A stretch of DNA of 64,000 bases from UBA9145 sp965262465 (GCA_965262465.1 OZ253535.1:806001-870000); one strand, 5' to 3'. Positions 9,114-17,176 are shown, counted from the first letter of the stretch. Notes: generated by a model from the letters alone, not told the origin. Made by a program: numbers and translations.

Positions 9114-9578
9114 ATGAAGTACGTAAAATATGGTGGATCTGCACTGGTGGTAATAATCCTCTTGCTGATAGTACTGGCGCCCGTTGGGCCAGTACCCGGG
9201 TTCTTTATTGGCGGCACCGCTACAGCCGCACCAGCGGTATGGCAGGACACCAGCCAATTGCATGAAGTTCAGCTACGAGTTGGCGGAGGCGTGCCCCGGG
9301 TTGTCATCATCTGGGTGGTGCAGATGGATAATGAGTTATATGTCGTAGGCGCCAACGAAAGTGGTTGGGTATCCAAGCTGGGTAACGGTGGCCCGGTAAG
9401 CCTGCGCATTGAAGGGTCAACCTATGAATTGACGGCCACACGTTTGACCTCGGGTCAGCTGCCAGTCATTCAGGCTTATCAAGATAAGTATCGACCAGAC
9501 TACCCAGACATCGTTAATGGCATGGGTTCCCCTGACAATATGATTGCCGGTGCTGGGGTATTTCAGTTAAGCCGCTAA
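9114..9578 (+). CDS. membrane-anchored split-barrel-like protein
   Basis: A 154-residue protein with one N-terminal helix (about residues 7-28) and a periplasmic domain. The domain's WVVQMDNELYVVGANESGWVSKL, then GGPVSLRIEGSTYELTATRL, looks like the beta-barrel of DUF2255 or F420/flavin-binding split-barrel proteins. I see no clear cofactor signature, so this is a fold-level guess. It begins 17 bases after the DUF6498-like gene and is probably in the same transcript. Confidence 0.66.
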   Translation: MKYVKYGGSALVVIILLLIVLAPVGPVPGFFIGGTATAAPAVWQDTSQLHEVQLRVGGGVPRVVIIWVVQMDNELYVVGANESGWVSKLGNGGPVSLRIEGSTYELTATRLTSGQLPVIQAYQDKYRPDYPDIVNGMGSPDNMIAGAGVFQLSR

Positions 9579-9625
9579 GTTAAACTACAAAATATCGATT
9601 GTGCATTTTTCACAAGGAAGACTTT

Positions 9626-10216
9626 ATGCCTTTAGTAACACCATTAGATACAGATCATTCACCTGAAGTTGCGGAGTTAGCCAAGTTCTTTAATGAAACA
9701 CTTGGGTTTTGCCCGAACAGTGTGTTGACCATGCAGCGTCGCCCGGACATTGCCAAGGCGTTTATCAATTTGAACAAAGCGGTGATGGCGAACGAAGCAC
9801 GAGTCACCAGTGAACAGAAGCGATTGATTGGTTATATCACCAGCGCCAACACTGGATGCCGTTATTGTCAGGCTCACACTATCCTGGCAGCTCACCGTTA
9901 CGGTGGTAGTGATGAGCGATTGGAAAACATCTGGGATTTTCGTACCAGTGATCTATACACCGATGGAGAAAAAGCGGCATTCGAATTTGCCTTAGCGGCT
10001 TCCGCTGTCCCCAATGCTGTCGATGATGACATCTCCAAAGCCTTGCATGAGCATTGGGATGATGGCGAGATCGTGGAGATTCTCGGCGTGATTGCCTTGT
10101 TTGGTTATCTCAATCGTTGGAATGACAGCATGGGTACGACCATGGAAGATGGTGCGGTAAATGCTGGTGAGACTTACCTGGGCAAGACAGACTGGGAGCG
10201 CGGCAAGCACGTTTGA
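9626..10216 (+). CDS. carboxymuconolactone decarboxylase / AhpD-family protein
   Basis: A 196-residue all-alpha protein of the carboxymuconolactone decarboxylase (AhpD-like) family. The start is ATG 9626, which has AAGGAAG (9614-9620) at proper spacing; a TTG 27 bases upstream is not needed. The redox motif is C78-R-Y-C81-Q-A-H84 in GCRYCQAHTILAAH, the AhpD-type CxxC followed by His, so a peroxidase or thiol-disulfide role is more likely than true decarboxylation. The region before it (FCPNSVLTMQRRPDIAKAF) is typical of the uncharacterised peroxidase-related subgroup. It ends at the inverted repeat shared with the convergent fumarylacetoacetate hydrolase gene. Confidence 0.88.
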   Translation: MPLVTPLDTDHSPEVAELAKFFNETLGFCPNSVLTMQRRPDIAKAFINLNKAVMANEARVTSEQKRLIGYITSANTGCRYCQAHTILAAHRYGGSDERLENIWDFRTSDLYTDGEKAAFEFALAASAVPNAVDDDISKALHEHWDDGEIVEILGVIALFGYLNRWNDSMGTTMEDGAVNAGETYLGKTDWERGKHV

Positions 10217-10222
10217 TCTGTA

Positions 10223-10267
10223 AAGTAGAGAGTCTGACTGAGAGTTTGACTAAAAGACTCTCTACTT
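10223..10267. terminator. inverted repeat between convergent genes, possible bidirectional terminator
   Basis: A perfect 12-bp stem, AAGTAGAGAGTC (10223-10234) with GACTCTCTACTT (10256-10267), encloses a 21-base loop. It lies between the AhpD-like gene and the convergent hydrolase gene, whose stop codon is inside the right arm. The T-tract is short on both sides, so termination is plausible but not certain. Confidence 0.5.
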
Positions 10268-11239
10268 AAATTCAGTTACTACCTGATCGATCTCACCGAA
10301 GATTGATTGTCCTGCTTTATCCAGCATGTGAATCTGAACGCGATCACCTACCTGCATGAACTCTGTCTCGGGTGCGCCATGCTCAATGGTTTCCAACATA
10401 CGAATTTCAGCGAGGCAACAAGAGCCACTGCTACGATCAGTATTAGACACGGTACCTGAACCGATAATTGTTCCCGCGCCTAGTGAGCGCGTTTTCGCAG
10501 CGTGAGCAATAAGCTGCGCAAAGTCGAATGTCATATCGACACCGGCATTGGGCTCACCGATGAGATTGCCATTTAAGAACGTGCGCAGAGGGAGATGGAC
10601 TTTGCGACCATCCCAGGCGTCACCTAATTCTTCTGGGGTAACGGCAGTAGGGGAAAAACTGCTGCTGGGTTTGGCTTGATAGAAACCAAAGCCTTTTGCT
10701 AATTCGCCAGGGATTAGATTTCTAAGGGACACATCATTCACCAACATGATGAGCTTGATGTGTTGCGCGGCATCGTCTGCACTAATGCCCATCGGCACAT
10801 CATCTACGATCACTGCAACTTCTGCTTCGAGATCCATGCCCCAGGCAACATCGCCCATAGGAATGGGTTCATGTGGTGCAAGAAACGTGTCGGATCCGCC
10901 TTGATACATGAGTGGGTCAGTCCAGAATGACTCTGGCATTTCCGCGCCCCGAGCCTTACGCACTAGCTCCACGTGATTGACATAGGCACTGCCATCTACC
11001 CAGTGAAAGGAGCGGGGTAGCGGTGAAGCACAGGACTCCGGTGCGAAAGAATTCCGTTCAAGTTCGCCTGCTTCAAGTTGGTCCGATAATGCCTGCAATT
11101 TCGGTGCACAGTCTTGCCAGTTGTCCAATGCAGATTGCATTGTCGGCGCTATCGAATCGGCTATTACATATTCAGTCAGTGCGGAATTGACGACGATCAG
11201 TTGACCATCGCGGCCACTGTTAAGTGAAGCGAGTTTCAT
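10262..11239 (-). CDS. fumarylacetoacetate hydrolase family protein (last step of tyrosine catabolism)
   Basis: A 325-residue FAH-fold enzyme. The start is ATG 11239 (MKLASLNSGRDGQLIVV), because the 26 residues upstream in frame overlap the previous gene and do not look like an FAH N-terminus. Family features are HWVDGSAYVNHVELVRKARG, the metal-ligand region GMDLEAEVAVIVDD, the FGFYQAKPSSSF segment and GAGTIIGSGTVSN near the end. By known chemistry it should cleave fumarylacetoacetate to fumarate and acetoacetate. It is third in an operon after hpd and a VOC gene, 17 bases downstream of the latter, which supports the tyrosine role. Related acylpyruvate hydrolases share the fold, so specificity is inferred from context. 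Confidence 0.87.
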   Translation of the reverse strand: MKLASLNSGRDGQLIVVNSALTEYVIADSIAPTMQSALDNWQDCAPKLQALSDQLEAGELERNSFAPESCASPLPRSFHWVDGSAYVNHVELVRKARGAEMPESFWTDPLMYQGGSDTFLAPHEPIPMGDVAWGMDLEAEVAVIVDDVPMGISADDAAQHIKLIMLVNDVSLRNLIPGELAKGFGFYQAKPSSSFSPTAVTPEELGDAWDGRKVHLPLRTFLNGNLIGEPNAGVDMTFDFAQLIAHAAKTRSLGAGTIIGSGTVSNTDRSSGSCCLAEIRMLETIEHGAPETEFMQVGDRVQIHMLDKAGQSIFGEIDQVVTEFK

Positions 11240-11256
11240 TGGATGAGTCTGTTTCG

Positions 11257-11787
11257 TTAGTCGTTGTTTTCGTGCAACCAGGCAGCATGTTGTGGCGCGC
11301 GCTTGGTGCGACTCCATTCTTCAATCATGTCAGGTGCAACTTCGTGTAAGCGCTCCAACATACCTGGCTCATCTGTATTAGCAGCGAGTTCCAGACGATG
11401 ACCATTTGGATCGAAAAAATAGATCGATTTAAAAATGGTGTGATTCACCGGACCAAGAACATCTAGTCCTGCTGCCTCAATGCGTTCTTTTGCAGCAAGA
11501 AGGGCATCCATGTCTTCTACTTTGAATGCAATGTGCTGCACCCAGGCTGGCGTGTTGGGATCTTTGCCCATGTCGGCTGAGTTGGGCAGTTCGAAAAACG
11601 CCAGAACGTTACCATTTCCTGCATCCATAAAGATGTGCATATATGGATCAGGCTCACCGGTAGAAGGAACCTGGTTTTCCGCGATCGCCAGTTGAAAGTC
11701 CATACCAAGCACTTCTTGATAGAAGTTAACGGTCTCTTTCGCGTCGTTGCAGCGATAGGCTACGTGATGAATACCTTGTAGATTCAT
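11257..11787 (-). CDS. VOC-family metalloprotein in the tyrosine operon
   Basis: A 176-residue single-chain VOC protein. The likely metal ligands are all present: His8 (GIHHVAYRC), Glu66 (AFFELP), His85 (AWVQHIAFKV) and Glu133 (GHRLELAAN). The ordering matches extradiol-dioxygenase- or glyoxalase-like members. It lies between hpd (gap 9 bases, with AGGAGG as ribosome-binding site) and the FAH gene. No homogentisate dioxygenase gene is present in the window, so this protein's part in the pathway is open. It could be a ring-fission accessory, an isomerase or a detoxifying lyase. Confidence 0.85.
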   Translation of the reverse strand: MNLQGIHHVAYRCNDAKETVNFYQEVLGMDFQLAIAENQVPSTGEPDPYMHIFMDAGNGNVLAFFELPNSADMGKDPNTPAWVQHIAFKVEDMDALLAAKERIEAAGLDVLGPVNHTIFKSIYFFDPNGHRLELAANTDEPGMLERLHEVAPDMIEEWSRTKRAPQHAAWLHENND

Positions 11788-11796
11788 GATGGCCTC

Positions 11797-12873
11797 CTAA
11801 GATGCCTTGTCGATACTGCCGCGCCGTAATTGATCTCGTTCCATTGACTCGAATAAGGCTTTGAAATTGCCTTCGCCGAATCCTTCATCGCGCTTGCGTT
11901 GAATGAATTCAAAAAACACCGGGCCTACCATGGCTTCTGAGAATATCTGCAACAAGATTCGCGGATCATCTTGATGAGTGGAACCATCCATTAGAATGCC
12001 GCGGCTCTGCAGTTCTTCCACAGGTTCGCCATGACCAGGCAAACGCTCTTCCAACATTTCATAATAGGTTTCAGGCGGTGCGGTCATGAATGGCAGACCG
12101 AGTGCCTTTAACTGATCCCAGGTTTCGAAGATATCGTCACAGGCGAATGCGATGTGCTGAATGCCTTCACCGTTGTAAGCCATCAAAAATTCTTCAATCT
12201 GACCACCTTGTGTGGCTTCCTCATTAAGAGGAATTCTTATCTTGCCATCGGGTGCTGACATGGCGCGGGATAATAGTCCGGTGTATTCACCTTTAATATC
12301 GAAGAAGCGTACTTCGCGAAAATTAAAAATCTTTTCGTAGAATCCAGCCCAATAGTCCATGCGCCCGCGATACACATTGTGAGTTAGGTGATCGATTGCG
12401 TTTAAACCACAACCTGTAGGATGGCGATCCACGCCTTCCAGGAAATGAAAGTCGATATCGTAAATGGAATTGCCTTCGCCATAACGATCGATCAAATAGA
12501 GTGGGGCGCCGCCTATGCCTTTAATGGCTGGAAGTCGTAACTCCATCGGGCCCGTTTCAATATCCATTGGTTGCGCGCCGAGTTCCAACGCTCGTGTATA
12601 AGCGTGATGCGAATCCTTTACCCGAAACGCCATGCCGCAGGCAGACGGTCCATGTTCGTCGGCGAAGTAATAGGCATAGCAATTAGGTTCGTAATTGATG
12701 ATGAAGTTGACGTCATTTTGGCGCCATAACGTCACGTCTTTCGAGCGGTGGTTAGCCACATGGGTGAAACCCAACATGGTAAATACGGGTTCCAGCAGGC
12801 CTTTTTCCTGGGCTGAAAATTCGACGAACTCAAAGCCGTCCAGGCCCATGGGATTGTTGATTGTGTCTGTCAT
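11797..12873 (-). CDS. hpd: 4-hydroxyphenylpyruvate dioxygenase
   Basis: This enzyme converts 4-hydroxyphenylpyruvate and O2 to homogentisate and CO2, the committed step of tyrosine degradation, using non-heme Fe(II). Starting at ATG 12873 (MTDTINNPMGLDGFEFVEF) gives 358 residues and puts the iron ligands at His162 (NAIDHLTHNV), His240 (EGIQHIAFAC) and Glu322 (FFEFIQRK). This is almost the numbering of the Pseudomonas enzyme, so I prefer it to an in-frame start 15 codons upstream. The C-terminal FGEGNFKALFESMERDQ gate helix is intact. It is the first gene of the hpd-VOC-FAH operon, and its promoter region carries two palindromes shared with the divergent MarR gene. Confidence 0.96.
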   Translation of the reverse strand: MTDTINNPMGLDGFEFVEFSAQEKGLLEPVFTMLGFTHVANHRSKDVTLWRQNDVNFIINYEPNCYAYYFADEHGPSACGMAFRVKDSHHAYTRALELGAQPMDIETGPMELRLPAIKGIGGAPLYLIDRYGEGNSIYDIDFHFLEGVDRHPTGCGLNAIDHLTHNVYRGRMDYWAGFYEKIFNFREVRFFDIKGEYTGLLSRAMSAPDGKIRIPLNEEATQGGQIEEFLMAYNGEGIQHIAFACDDIFETWDQLKALGLPFMTAPPETYYEMLEERLPGHGEPVEELQSRGILMDGSTHQDDPRILLQIFSEAMVGPVFFEFIQRKRDEGFGEGNFKALFESMERDQLRRGSIDKAS

Positions 12874-12899
12874 TGGAGTGCTCACTTTCGACAGGATCG

Positions 12900-12943
12900 A
12901 TATTAGTTGCGATAACAACTAATATTAGTTGCAATTGCAACTA
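12900..12943. promoter_or_regulatory. two tandem palindromic operators between hpd and marR-type gene
   Basis: Site 1 is ATATTAGTTG, 6 bp, CAACTAATAT (12900-12925), with arms of ten bases. Site 2 is the perfect 18-bp palindrome TAGTTGCAATTGCAACTA (12926-12943). Both share the half-site TAGTTG, and their centres are 22 bp apart, about two helical turns, so two dimers would bind the same DNA face. They fill the short gap between the divergent hpd and MarR genes. The natural inference is that the MarR protein represses both. MarR proteins typically bind palindromes of this size. Confidence 0.8.
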
Positions 12944-12963
12944 TTGTCAATCAAGATGCTCCG

Positions 12964-13449
12964 ATGGCGAAATCCAAACCAAAGCAGGGCGGTGAAACCC
13001 CCACCATCCTTCAGCTGGAGCGATATCTCCCTTACCGCCTGTCCATTCTGTCTAACCGGGTCAGTAGCCGGGTGGCGGAGACTTACAGCGACAAATTTGC
13101 CCTCTCAATCACGGAGTGGCGCATCATGGCGGTGTTGGGTGAGTACCCAGGAATCTCAGCTGACGAGGTGTCATTAAAGACTCAGATTGAGAAATCCATT
13201 CTCAGCCGTGCCATCAACAAGTTACTAAGTCGTCATTTCGTGGCGCGGGAATTCGATCCTGCTGATCGTCGTCGTTCAATGTTGTCACTCACCAAGACAG
13301 GCAAGTCTGTCTACGATGAGATTGTTCCTGTTGCTTATGAATTTGAGCAGGAGTTATTGGAATGCTTCAGTGATGCAGAGCGGCAAGAGTTCAGTGAGCT
13401 AGTCGACAAACTTTTCGAGCACGCCGACGATCTGCATCGTACCAAGTAA
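12964..13449 (+). CDS. MarR-family transcriptional regulator
   Basis: A 161-residue winged-helix regulator. After a Lys/Pro-rich N-terminus come a dimerisation helix (LPYRLSILSNRVSSRVAETYSDKF), the helix-turn-helix (GISADEVSLKTQIEKSILSRAINKLLSRHF) and the wing with the MarR signature FDPADRRRSMLSLTKTGKSVY. It is transcribed away from hpd, and twin palindromes lie between them. By family logic it should be an autorepressor that also controls the tyrosine operon and is released by an aromatic pathway intermediate such as homogentisate or 4-hydroxyphenylpyruvate; the ligand is inference. Confidence 0.92.
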   Translation: MAKSKPKQGGETPTILQLERYLPYRLSILSNRVSSRVAETYSDKFALSITEWRIMAVLGEYPGISADEVSLKTQIEKSILSRAINKLLSRHFVAREFDPADRRRSMLSLTKTGKSVYDEIVPVAYEFEQELLECFSDAERQEFSELVDKLFEHADDLHRTK

Positions 13450-13477
13450 GATTCAGTCATTTTGAATCGATAGATGA

Positions 13478-13927
13478 CTATTCTTTCGCTCCAATGCAAT
13501 CGACTTCAACTCGTGCATTAAAAGCCAATCCCGATGTGCCAAAAGCACTCCTTGCCGGATAACGACCAGCCTCGAAGTAATCTGCATATACTTGATTAAA
13601 CGCATCCCACTCGGCCATGTCGGCCAGGAAGACAGTGCATTTCACCAAGTTAGTCAGGTCGTAGCCGTGAGCATTTAACGAGGTGCGGATGTTTTCCATA
13701 ACCTGTCGAGTTTCGCCTGCGATGCCACCTTCTGCTATTTCCAAAGTGCCAGGAAGATTGCCGATTTGGCCTGACAGCAATAGCAGGTCACCCACCACTA
13801 CGACTTCAGAAAATGGCAGAGTCGAAGGGAGCACTTGACCCGAATTTAAGAATTCGGACTCAGCATGTAGCGCCGATGAGCAAAAAATGAAAAGTGAGCC
13901 AAGGATAAAACGGCGGATGTTTTTCAT
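13478..13927 (-). CDS. exported RidA-family (YjgF/UK114) protein
   Basis: RidA proteins hydrolyse reactive imine/enamine intermediates released by PLP enzymes. This 149-residue member has the standard core (LLLLSGQIGNLPG, GGIAGETRQVMENIRTSLNAHGYDL, VKCTVFLADMAEWDAFNQVYADYF, PARSAFGTSGLAFNARVEVDCIG). The key arginine corresponds to Arg139 in NARVEV. Unusually it begins with a Sec signal peptide (about residues 1-22, LFIFCSSALHA), so it should act in the periplasm. It lies 29 bases downstream of an exported class-V PLP enzyme gene on the same strand, which suggests they work on the same substrate. Confidence 0.9.
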   Translation of the reverse strand: MKNIRRFILGSLFIFCSSALHAESEFLNSGQVLPSTLPFSEVVVVGDLLLLSGQIGNLPGTLEIAEGGIAGETRQVMENIRTSLNAHGYDLTNLVKCTVFLADMAEWDAFNQVYADYFEAGRYPARSAFGTSGLAFNARVEVDCIGAKE

Positions 13928-13956
13928 AGGAAATTCTCTCTTAGTATAATTAGGGA

Positions 13957-15192
13957 TTAAGCGCGACCGAGCGCTTCGATGACGCGATCAATATCATTCA
14001 TGTCGTTAAAAAACGAAGGTGAGATTCGAAAGCGATCGTTGTAGGTTGAGATAGCGATGTTTGCTTGTGTAAGTTGTGCATTCAGAGATTGCGCATCGCG
14101 ATAGATGAAACTCACGATAGGAGATTCAGTGCCTTCTGGGGTGTAAGGGCGAAAGCCTCTTTCGCGTAATGTGGTTTGTAGTGCTTCAATCAGTGGTTGT
14201 CGATAGGCTTGCAGTGATTCAACACTGGTGTCCAAGATCATGTCGAGAGATACATTTATGCCTGCTTCGATCATGCGAGGCGGGAAAGATCCATTGAAGA
14301 TTCGTGCTATGCCATCCCGTTGGTCACTACGATAAGGTGGAGCACCAGATGGATCGAACGGATACATTCGAGTTTCGGGCGTCACAAAATTATTCGTTTG
14401 CAGGTATCCATACCAGGGTTGAATGAGTTCCTCGGCGAGTCGGTTGTCGGCATACAAGAACGATAATCCAAAATCTCCCATCAGCCATTTGTAAGTTCCA
14501 CAGCATGCGAAGTCGATGCCCATGGCTTTGACATCAATTGGCGTATTCCCAACTGATTGCATAATGTCGACATAGAGTTTTGCATTACCACTATGAGCAA
14601 GATCACTCAGTGCTTTAATGTCGTGCACAAATCCGTTGATCCAGGACACATGAGATACCGCAATCAATACGGTGTCATTGGTCATTGCCTCTTCATACTG
14701 GCTGAGAGATACACTACCGTCTTGTTGCATGGGAAGAATGACGACATCCATGCCACGCTGTTCTAGCTGCTCGTAAAGGTAGAAAGATCCCATGAAATGC
14801 AGCGCATCAGTGATGATCCGGCCACCGCGTTCTGGCAGTCCTAAGGCCTGGGTGATCAGGTTCTCTCCCAGAGATGTGCTCGGAGCGTAAGTTATCTCTT
14901 CGTTATCGGCATTAATGAGCTGCGCAAACTTGGCGCGCACCTCAGCAGAAACGCTGGCGGATTGGCCTATTGTTACACCATCGATATAGCCTCGAATCGC
15001 GTCAGCAGCCGCTATAGTCATTGGATGGTGAGACGCATTATCGAGGTAGGTGCCAGTGAGATTTGGAAACGACTGCGAGTCAGGAGATTGATTGGGCAGT
15101 AGAGACGGAACCTGGGTGAAGCCATGAGGACTGAGAGCGGCTGCCGTAAGAGAAGTCAGGCCAGCCAGGACGTCACGTCGAGAGTGCTTCAT
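13957..15192 (-). CDS. Tat-exported class-V aminotransferase-fold PLP enzyme
   Basis: A 411-residue fold-type I PLP enzyme of the class-V group (cysteine desulfurase, isopenicillin N epimerase and kynureninase relatives). The PLP lysine is Lys235 (CCGTYKWLMGD). Asp209 and Gln212 (YVDIMQSVG) would hold the pyridine ring, and TYAPSTSLGEN supplies phosphate contacts. The N-terminus is a twin-arginine signal (SRRDVLAG, Arg5-Arg6, hydrophobic region to about residue 21). Tat export fits an enzyme that must bind PLP before secretion. The start has AAGGCGAT upstream. Substrate unknown: transamination, beta-elimination or epimerisation are all possible. It is the promoter-proximal gene of a two-gene unit with the exported RidA. 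Confidence 0.88.
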   Translation of the reverse strand: MKHSRRDVLAGLTSLTAAALSPHGFTQVPSLLPNQSPDSQSFPNLTGTYLDNASHHPMTIAAADAIRGYIDGVTIGQSASVSAEVRAKFAQLINADNEEITYAPSTSLGENLITQALGLPERGGRIITDALHFMGSFYLYEQLEQRGMDVVILPMQQDGSVSLSQYEEAMTNDTVLIAVSHVSWINGFVHDIKALSDLAHSGNAKLYVDIMQSVGNTPIDVKAMGIDFACCGTYKWLMGDFGLSFLYADNRLAEELIQPWYGYLQTNNFVTPETRMYPFDPSGAPPYRSDQRDGIARIFNGSFPPRMIEAGINVSLDMILDTSVESLQAYRQPLIEALQTTLRERGFRPYTPEGTESPIVSFIYRDAQSLNAQLTQANIAISTYNDRFRISPSFFNDMNDIDRVIEALGRA

Positions 15193-15316
15193 ACCATCGC
15201 CTTTTATAGAATTCTTATTATTGCTTTGAGTGTATCAAAACCCGGGTTTTGAGTATTTCTAATAATTATGGTGAGATGGCTGCTTCTTTCTTCTTTATTA
15301 GCTGTGACAATAGATT

Positions 15317-16573
15317 ATGAACAGTGAATCTCGCCGCCAATTTCTCCAGGCCATGGCCGTTGCCGCACCTACTTTAATGGTTACCAACAGGCTTGCGGCA
15401 CAAATTCCCGATACGGTTAATCCAGGAGTCGGCCCTCTACCCACTGAATGGCTACCTGCTGGAGTTCGTTCACGCTTTGTTGATGATGTGAACGGATTGC
15501 GCATGCATGTATTGGAAGCGGGAGATGATTCCGGCAATAGTCCCGCCTTGGTGTTGCTGCATGGGTTTCCCGAACTGGCTTATAGCTGGCGCAAGATCAT
15601 GATGCCTTTAGCTAATGCGGGTTATCACGTCATCGTACCTGACTTGCGTGGCTATGGTCGCACCACTGGTTGGAGTAGCGACTACGATACTGATCTCACT
15701 CCATTTCATATGTTGAACAAAGTGCGCGATGTAATCGGGCTAATATATGCATACGGTTACGATCATGTTGATGGTGTTATTGGTCATGACTTTGGTTCGC
15801 CATTGGCAGCCTGGTGTGCGGTAACGCGCCCCGATATTTTTCAATCGGTAGTAATGATGAGTGCGCCGTTTGGTGGTACTCCTTCTATTCCGTTCGACAC
15901 GATTCGCAATCCTCGTCCAGCGAATAGTGGTTCAAACATTTACGACGACCTGGCGAACTTGTCGCGACCACGCAAACATTATCAACGCTACTATCAAACA
16001 CGGGAAGCCAACGACAATATGTGGAAGGCTGAGCAGGGACTGAGTAATTTTATCCGCGCGTACTACCATCATAAGAGTGCGGATTGGGAAGATAATCAAC
16101 CTTACCCTCTGGCTGCTCGCACTGCTTCAGAGTGGGCCAAGATGCCCACTTACTACATCATGGATTTAGATGAGGGCATGGCGGAAACCGTCGCCAAAGT
16201 GATGCCTACTCAAGCCGAAATTGCGGCGAATGACTGGTTACCGAATTCAGAGCTGGCGGTGTATGCCACGGAATTTGGGCGTACAGGATTTCAGGGTGGA
16301 TTGAATAGTTATCGCATGGGCTCATCAGGCATTAACCAGGCCGAGTCTCAACTTTATGCAGGTCGGACTATCGATCAGCCCAGTCTGTTTATTTCCGGAG
16401 CTAGCGATTGGGGCACCTATCAAAATCCTGGCTCGGTGGATCGCATGCAGGAAAGCGCCTGCACTGATATGCGCGGTGTTCACCTGGTTGAGGGAGCGGG
16501 ACACTGGGTGCAGCAGGAACAACCGGAAGAGACGTCGCGTTTGATCTTGGAATTCCTGCAAGAAATTTCCTGA
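15317..16573 (+). CDS. exported epoxide-hydrolase-like alpha/beta hydrolase
   Basis: A 418-residue alpha/beta hydrolase with a Tat-type N-terminus (SRRQFLQAMAVAAP, Arg6-Arg7). It has HGFPE (82-86) as oxyanion hole, DLRGYGRT, and the nucleophile elbow GHDFGS with Asp158 rather than Ser. An Asp nucleophile is the mark of epoxide hydrolases and haloalkane dehalogenases. His396 (GAGHWVQQEQPEE) completes the triad. The cap has tyrosines (YYQTREAN) that could activate an epoxide. It diverges from the PLP enzyme gene across a 124-base gap in which I see no clear operator. Epoxide hydrolase is the favoured reading. Confidence 0.88.
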   Translation: MNSESRRQFLQAMAVAAPTLMVTNRLAAQIPDTVNPGVGPLPTEWLPAGVRSRFVDDVNGLRMHVLEAGDDSGNSPALVLLHGFPELAYSWRKIMMPLANAGYHVIVPDLRGYGRTTGWSSDYDTDLTPFHMLNKVRDVIGLIYAYGYDHVDGVIGHDFGSPLAAWCAVTRPDIFQSVVMMSAPFGGTPSIPFDTIRNPRPANSGSNIYDDLANLSRPRKHYQRYYQTREANDNMWKAEQGLSNFIRAYYHHKSADWEDNQPYPLAARTASEWAKMPTYYIMDLDEGMAETVAKVMPTQAEIAANDWLPNSELAVYATEFGRTGFQGGLNSYRMGSSGINQAESQLYAGRTIDQPSLFISGASDWGTYQNPGSVDRMQESACTDMRGVHLVEGAGHWVQQEQPEETSRLILEFLQEIS

Positions 16574-16617
16574 AGGCTCGAGCGCTCTTCTTTCCTTATT
16601 ATTCTTTCTATAAGTGC

Positions 16618-17070
16618 TTAGGCTCGCTCATCTTTAGGTGAGGCTAAGCATATATAAGAAGTAATGCTGTGCACTTGTGATTGCGTGCCAAGAACATCTG
16701 CATGGAAAGTTTTGTAAGCACCCAAGTCTGGTACTTCGACTCGTAGCAGATATTCCACTGCGCCAGTCACGTTGTGACATTCTCTCACCATAGTTGAGCG
16801 CTCCATCGCGCGCTCAAATGCAGCCGCATCTTTCTTTAAATGCTCAGAGAGTCCTACCAGTACAAAAACAGTAATCGCCGCACCGCGAACACTTGGATTG
16901 ATAACCGCTCGGTATCCTTCAATAACACCACTGTTTTCTAATTCCTGAACTCTCCGCAGGCAGGCAGAAGGGGACAATCCCACCCTGTCTGCCAGTTCTA
17001 CATTGCTGATTCGTGCATCTTGCTGCAGTTCGTGCAATATATTTTCGTTGATTTGATCTAATTCAGTCAT
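16618..17070 (-). CDS. Lrp/AsnC-family transcriptional regulator
   Basis: A 150-residue Lrp-type regulator starting at ATG 17070 (MTELDQINENILHELQQDAR); an upstream in-frame start would add an unlikely hydrophobic tail. The helix-turn-helix is ISNVELADRVGLSPSACLRRVQELENSGVIEGY, followed by the RAM ligand-binding domain (AITVFVLVGL, CHNVTGAVEYLLRVEVPDLGAY). It is transcribed away from the indoleamine dioxygenase gene, with a 9-bp inverted repeat between them. Lrp proteins usually respond to amino acids. Tryptophan or a kynurenine intermediate is the likely effector here by context. Confidence 0.92.
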   Translation of the reverse strand: MTELDQINENILHELQQDARISNVELADRVGLSPSACLRRVQELENSGVIEGYRAVINPSVRGAAITVFVLVGLSEHLKKDAAAFERAMERSTMVRECHNVTGAVEYLLRVEVPDLGAYKTFHADVLGTQSQVHSITSYICLASPKDERA

Positions 17071-17135
17071 ATGTTGCTCATTTGAATAGATTTTGACCAA
17101 TAATAACAACAAAATTCGCCAATAAAGCAACTAAT

Positions 17136-17164
17136 ATTGCAAATACAGCCTACCAATTTGCAAT
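17136..17164. promoter_or_regulatory. inverted repeat, probable Lrp/AsnC operator upstream of the IDO gene
   Basis: A perfect 9-bp inverted repeat: ATTGCAAAT (17136-17144), 11 bp, ATTTGCAAT (17156-17164). Half-site centres are 20 bp apart, about two helical turns. It ends directly before the GGAG (17165-17168) that serves the dioxygenase start and lies in the 106-base gap between the divergent genes. Its position over the likely transcription start suits a regulator site; binding by the adjacent Lrp protein is inferred. Confidence 0.62.
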
Positions 17165-17176
17165 GGAGCATGATCA

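Noticed and set aside
11257..11787. VOC gene as the homogentisate dioxygenase
   Set aside because: Homogentisate dioxygenase is a cupin-fold enzyme of over 400 residues; this is a 176-residue VOC protein, so the call would be unsupported.
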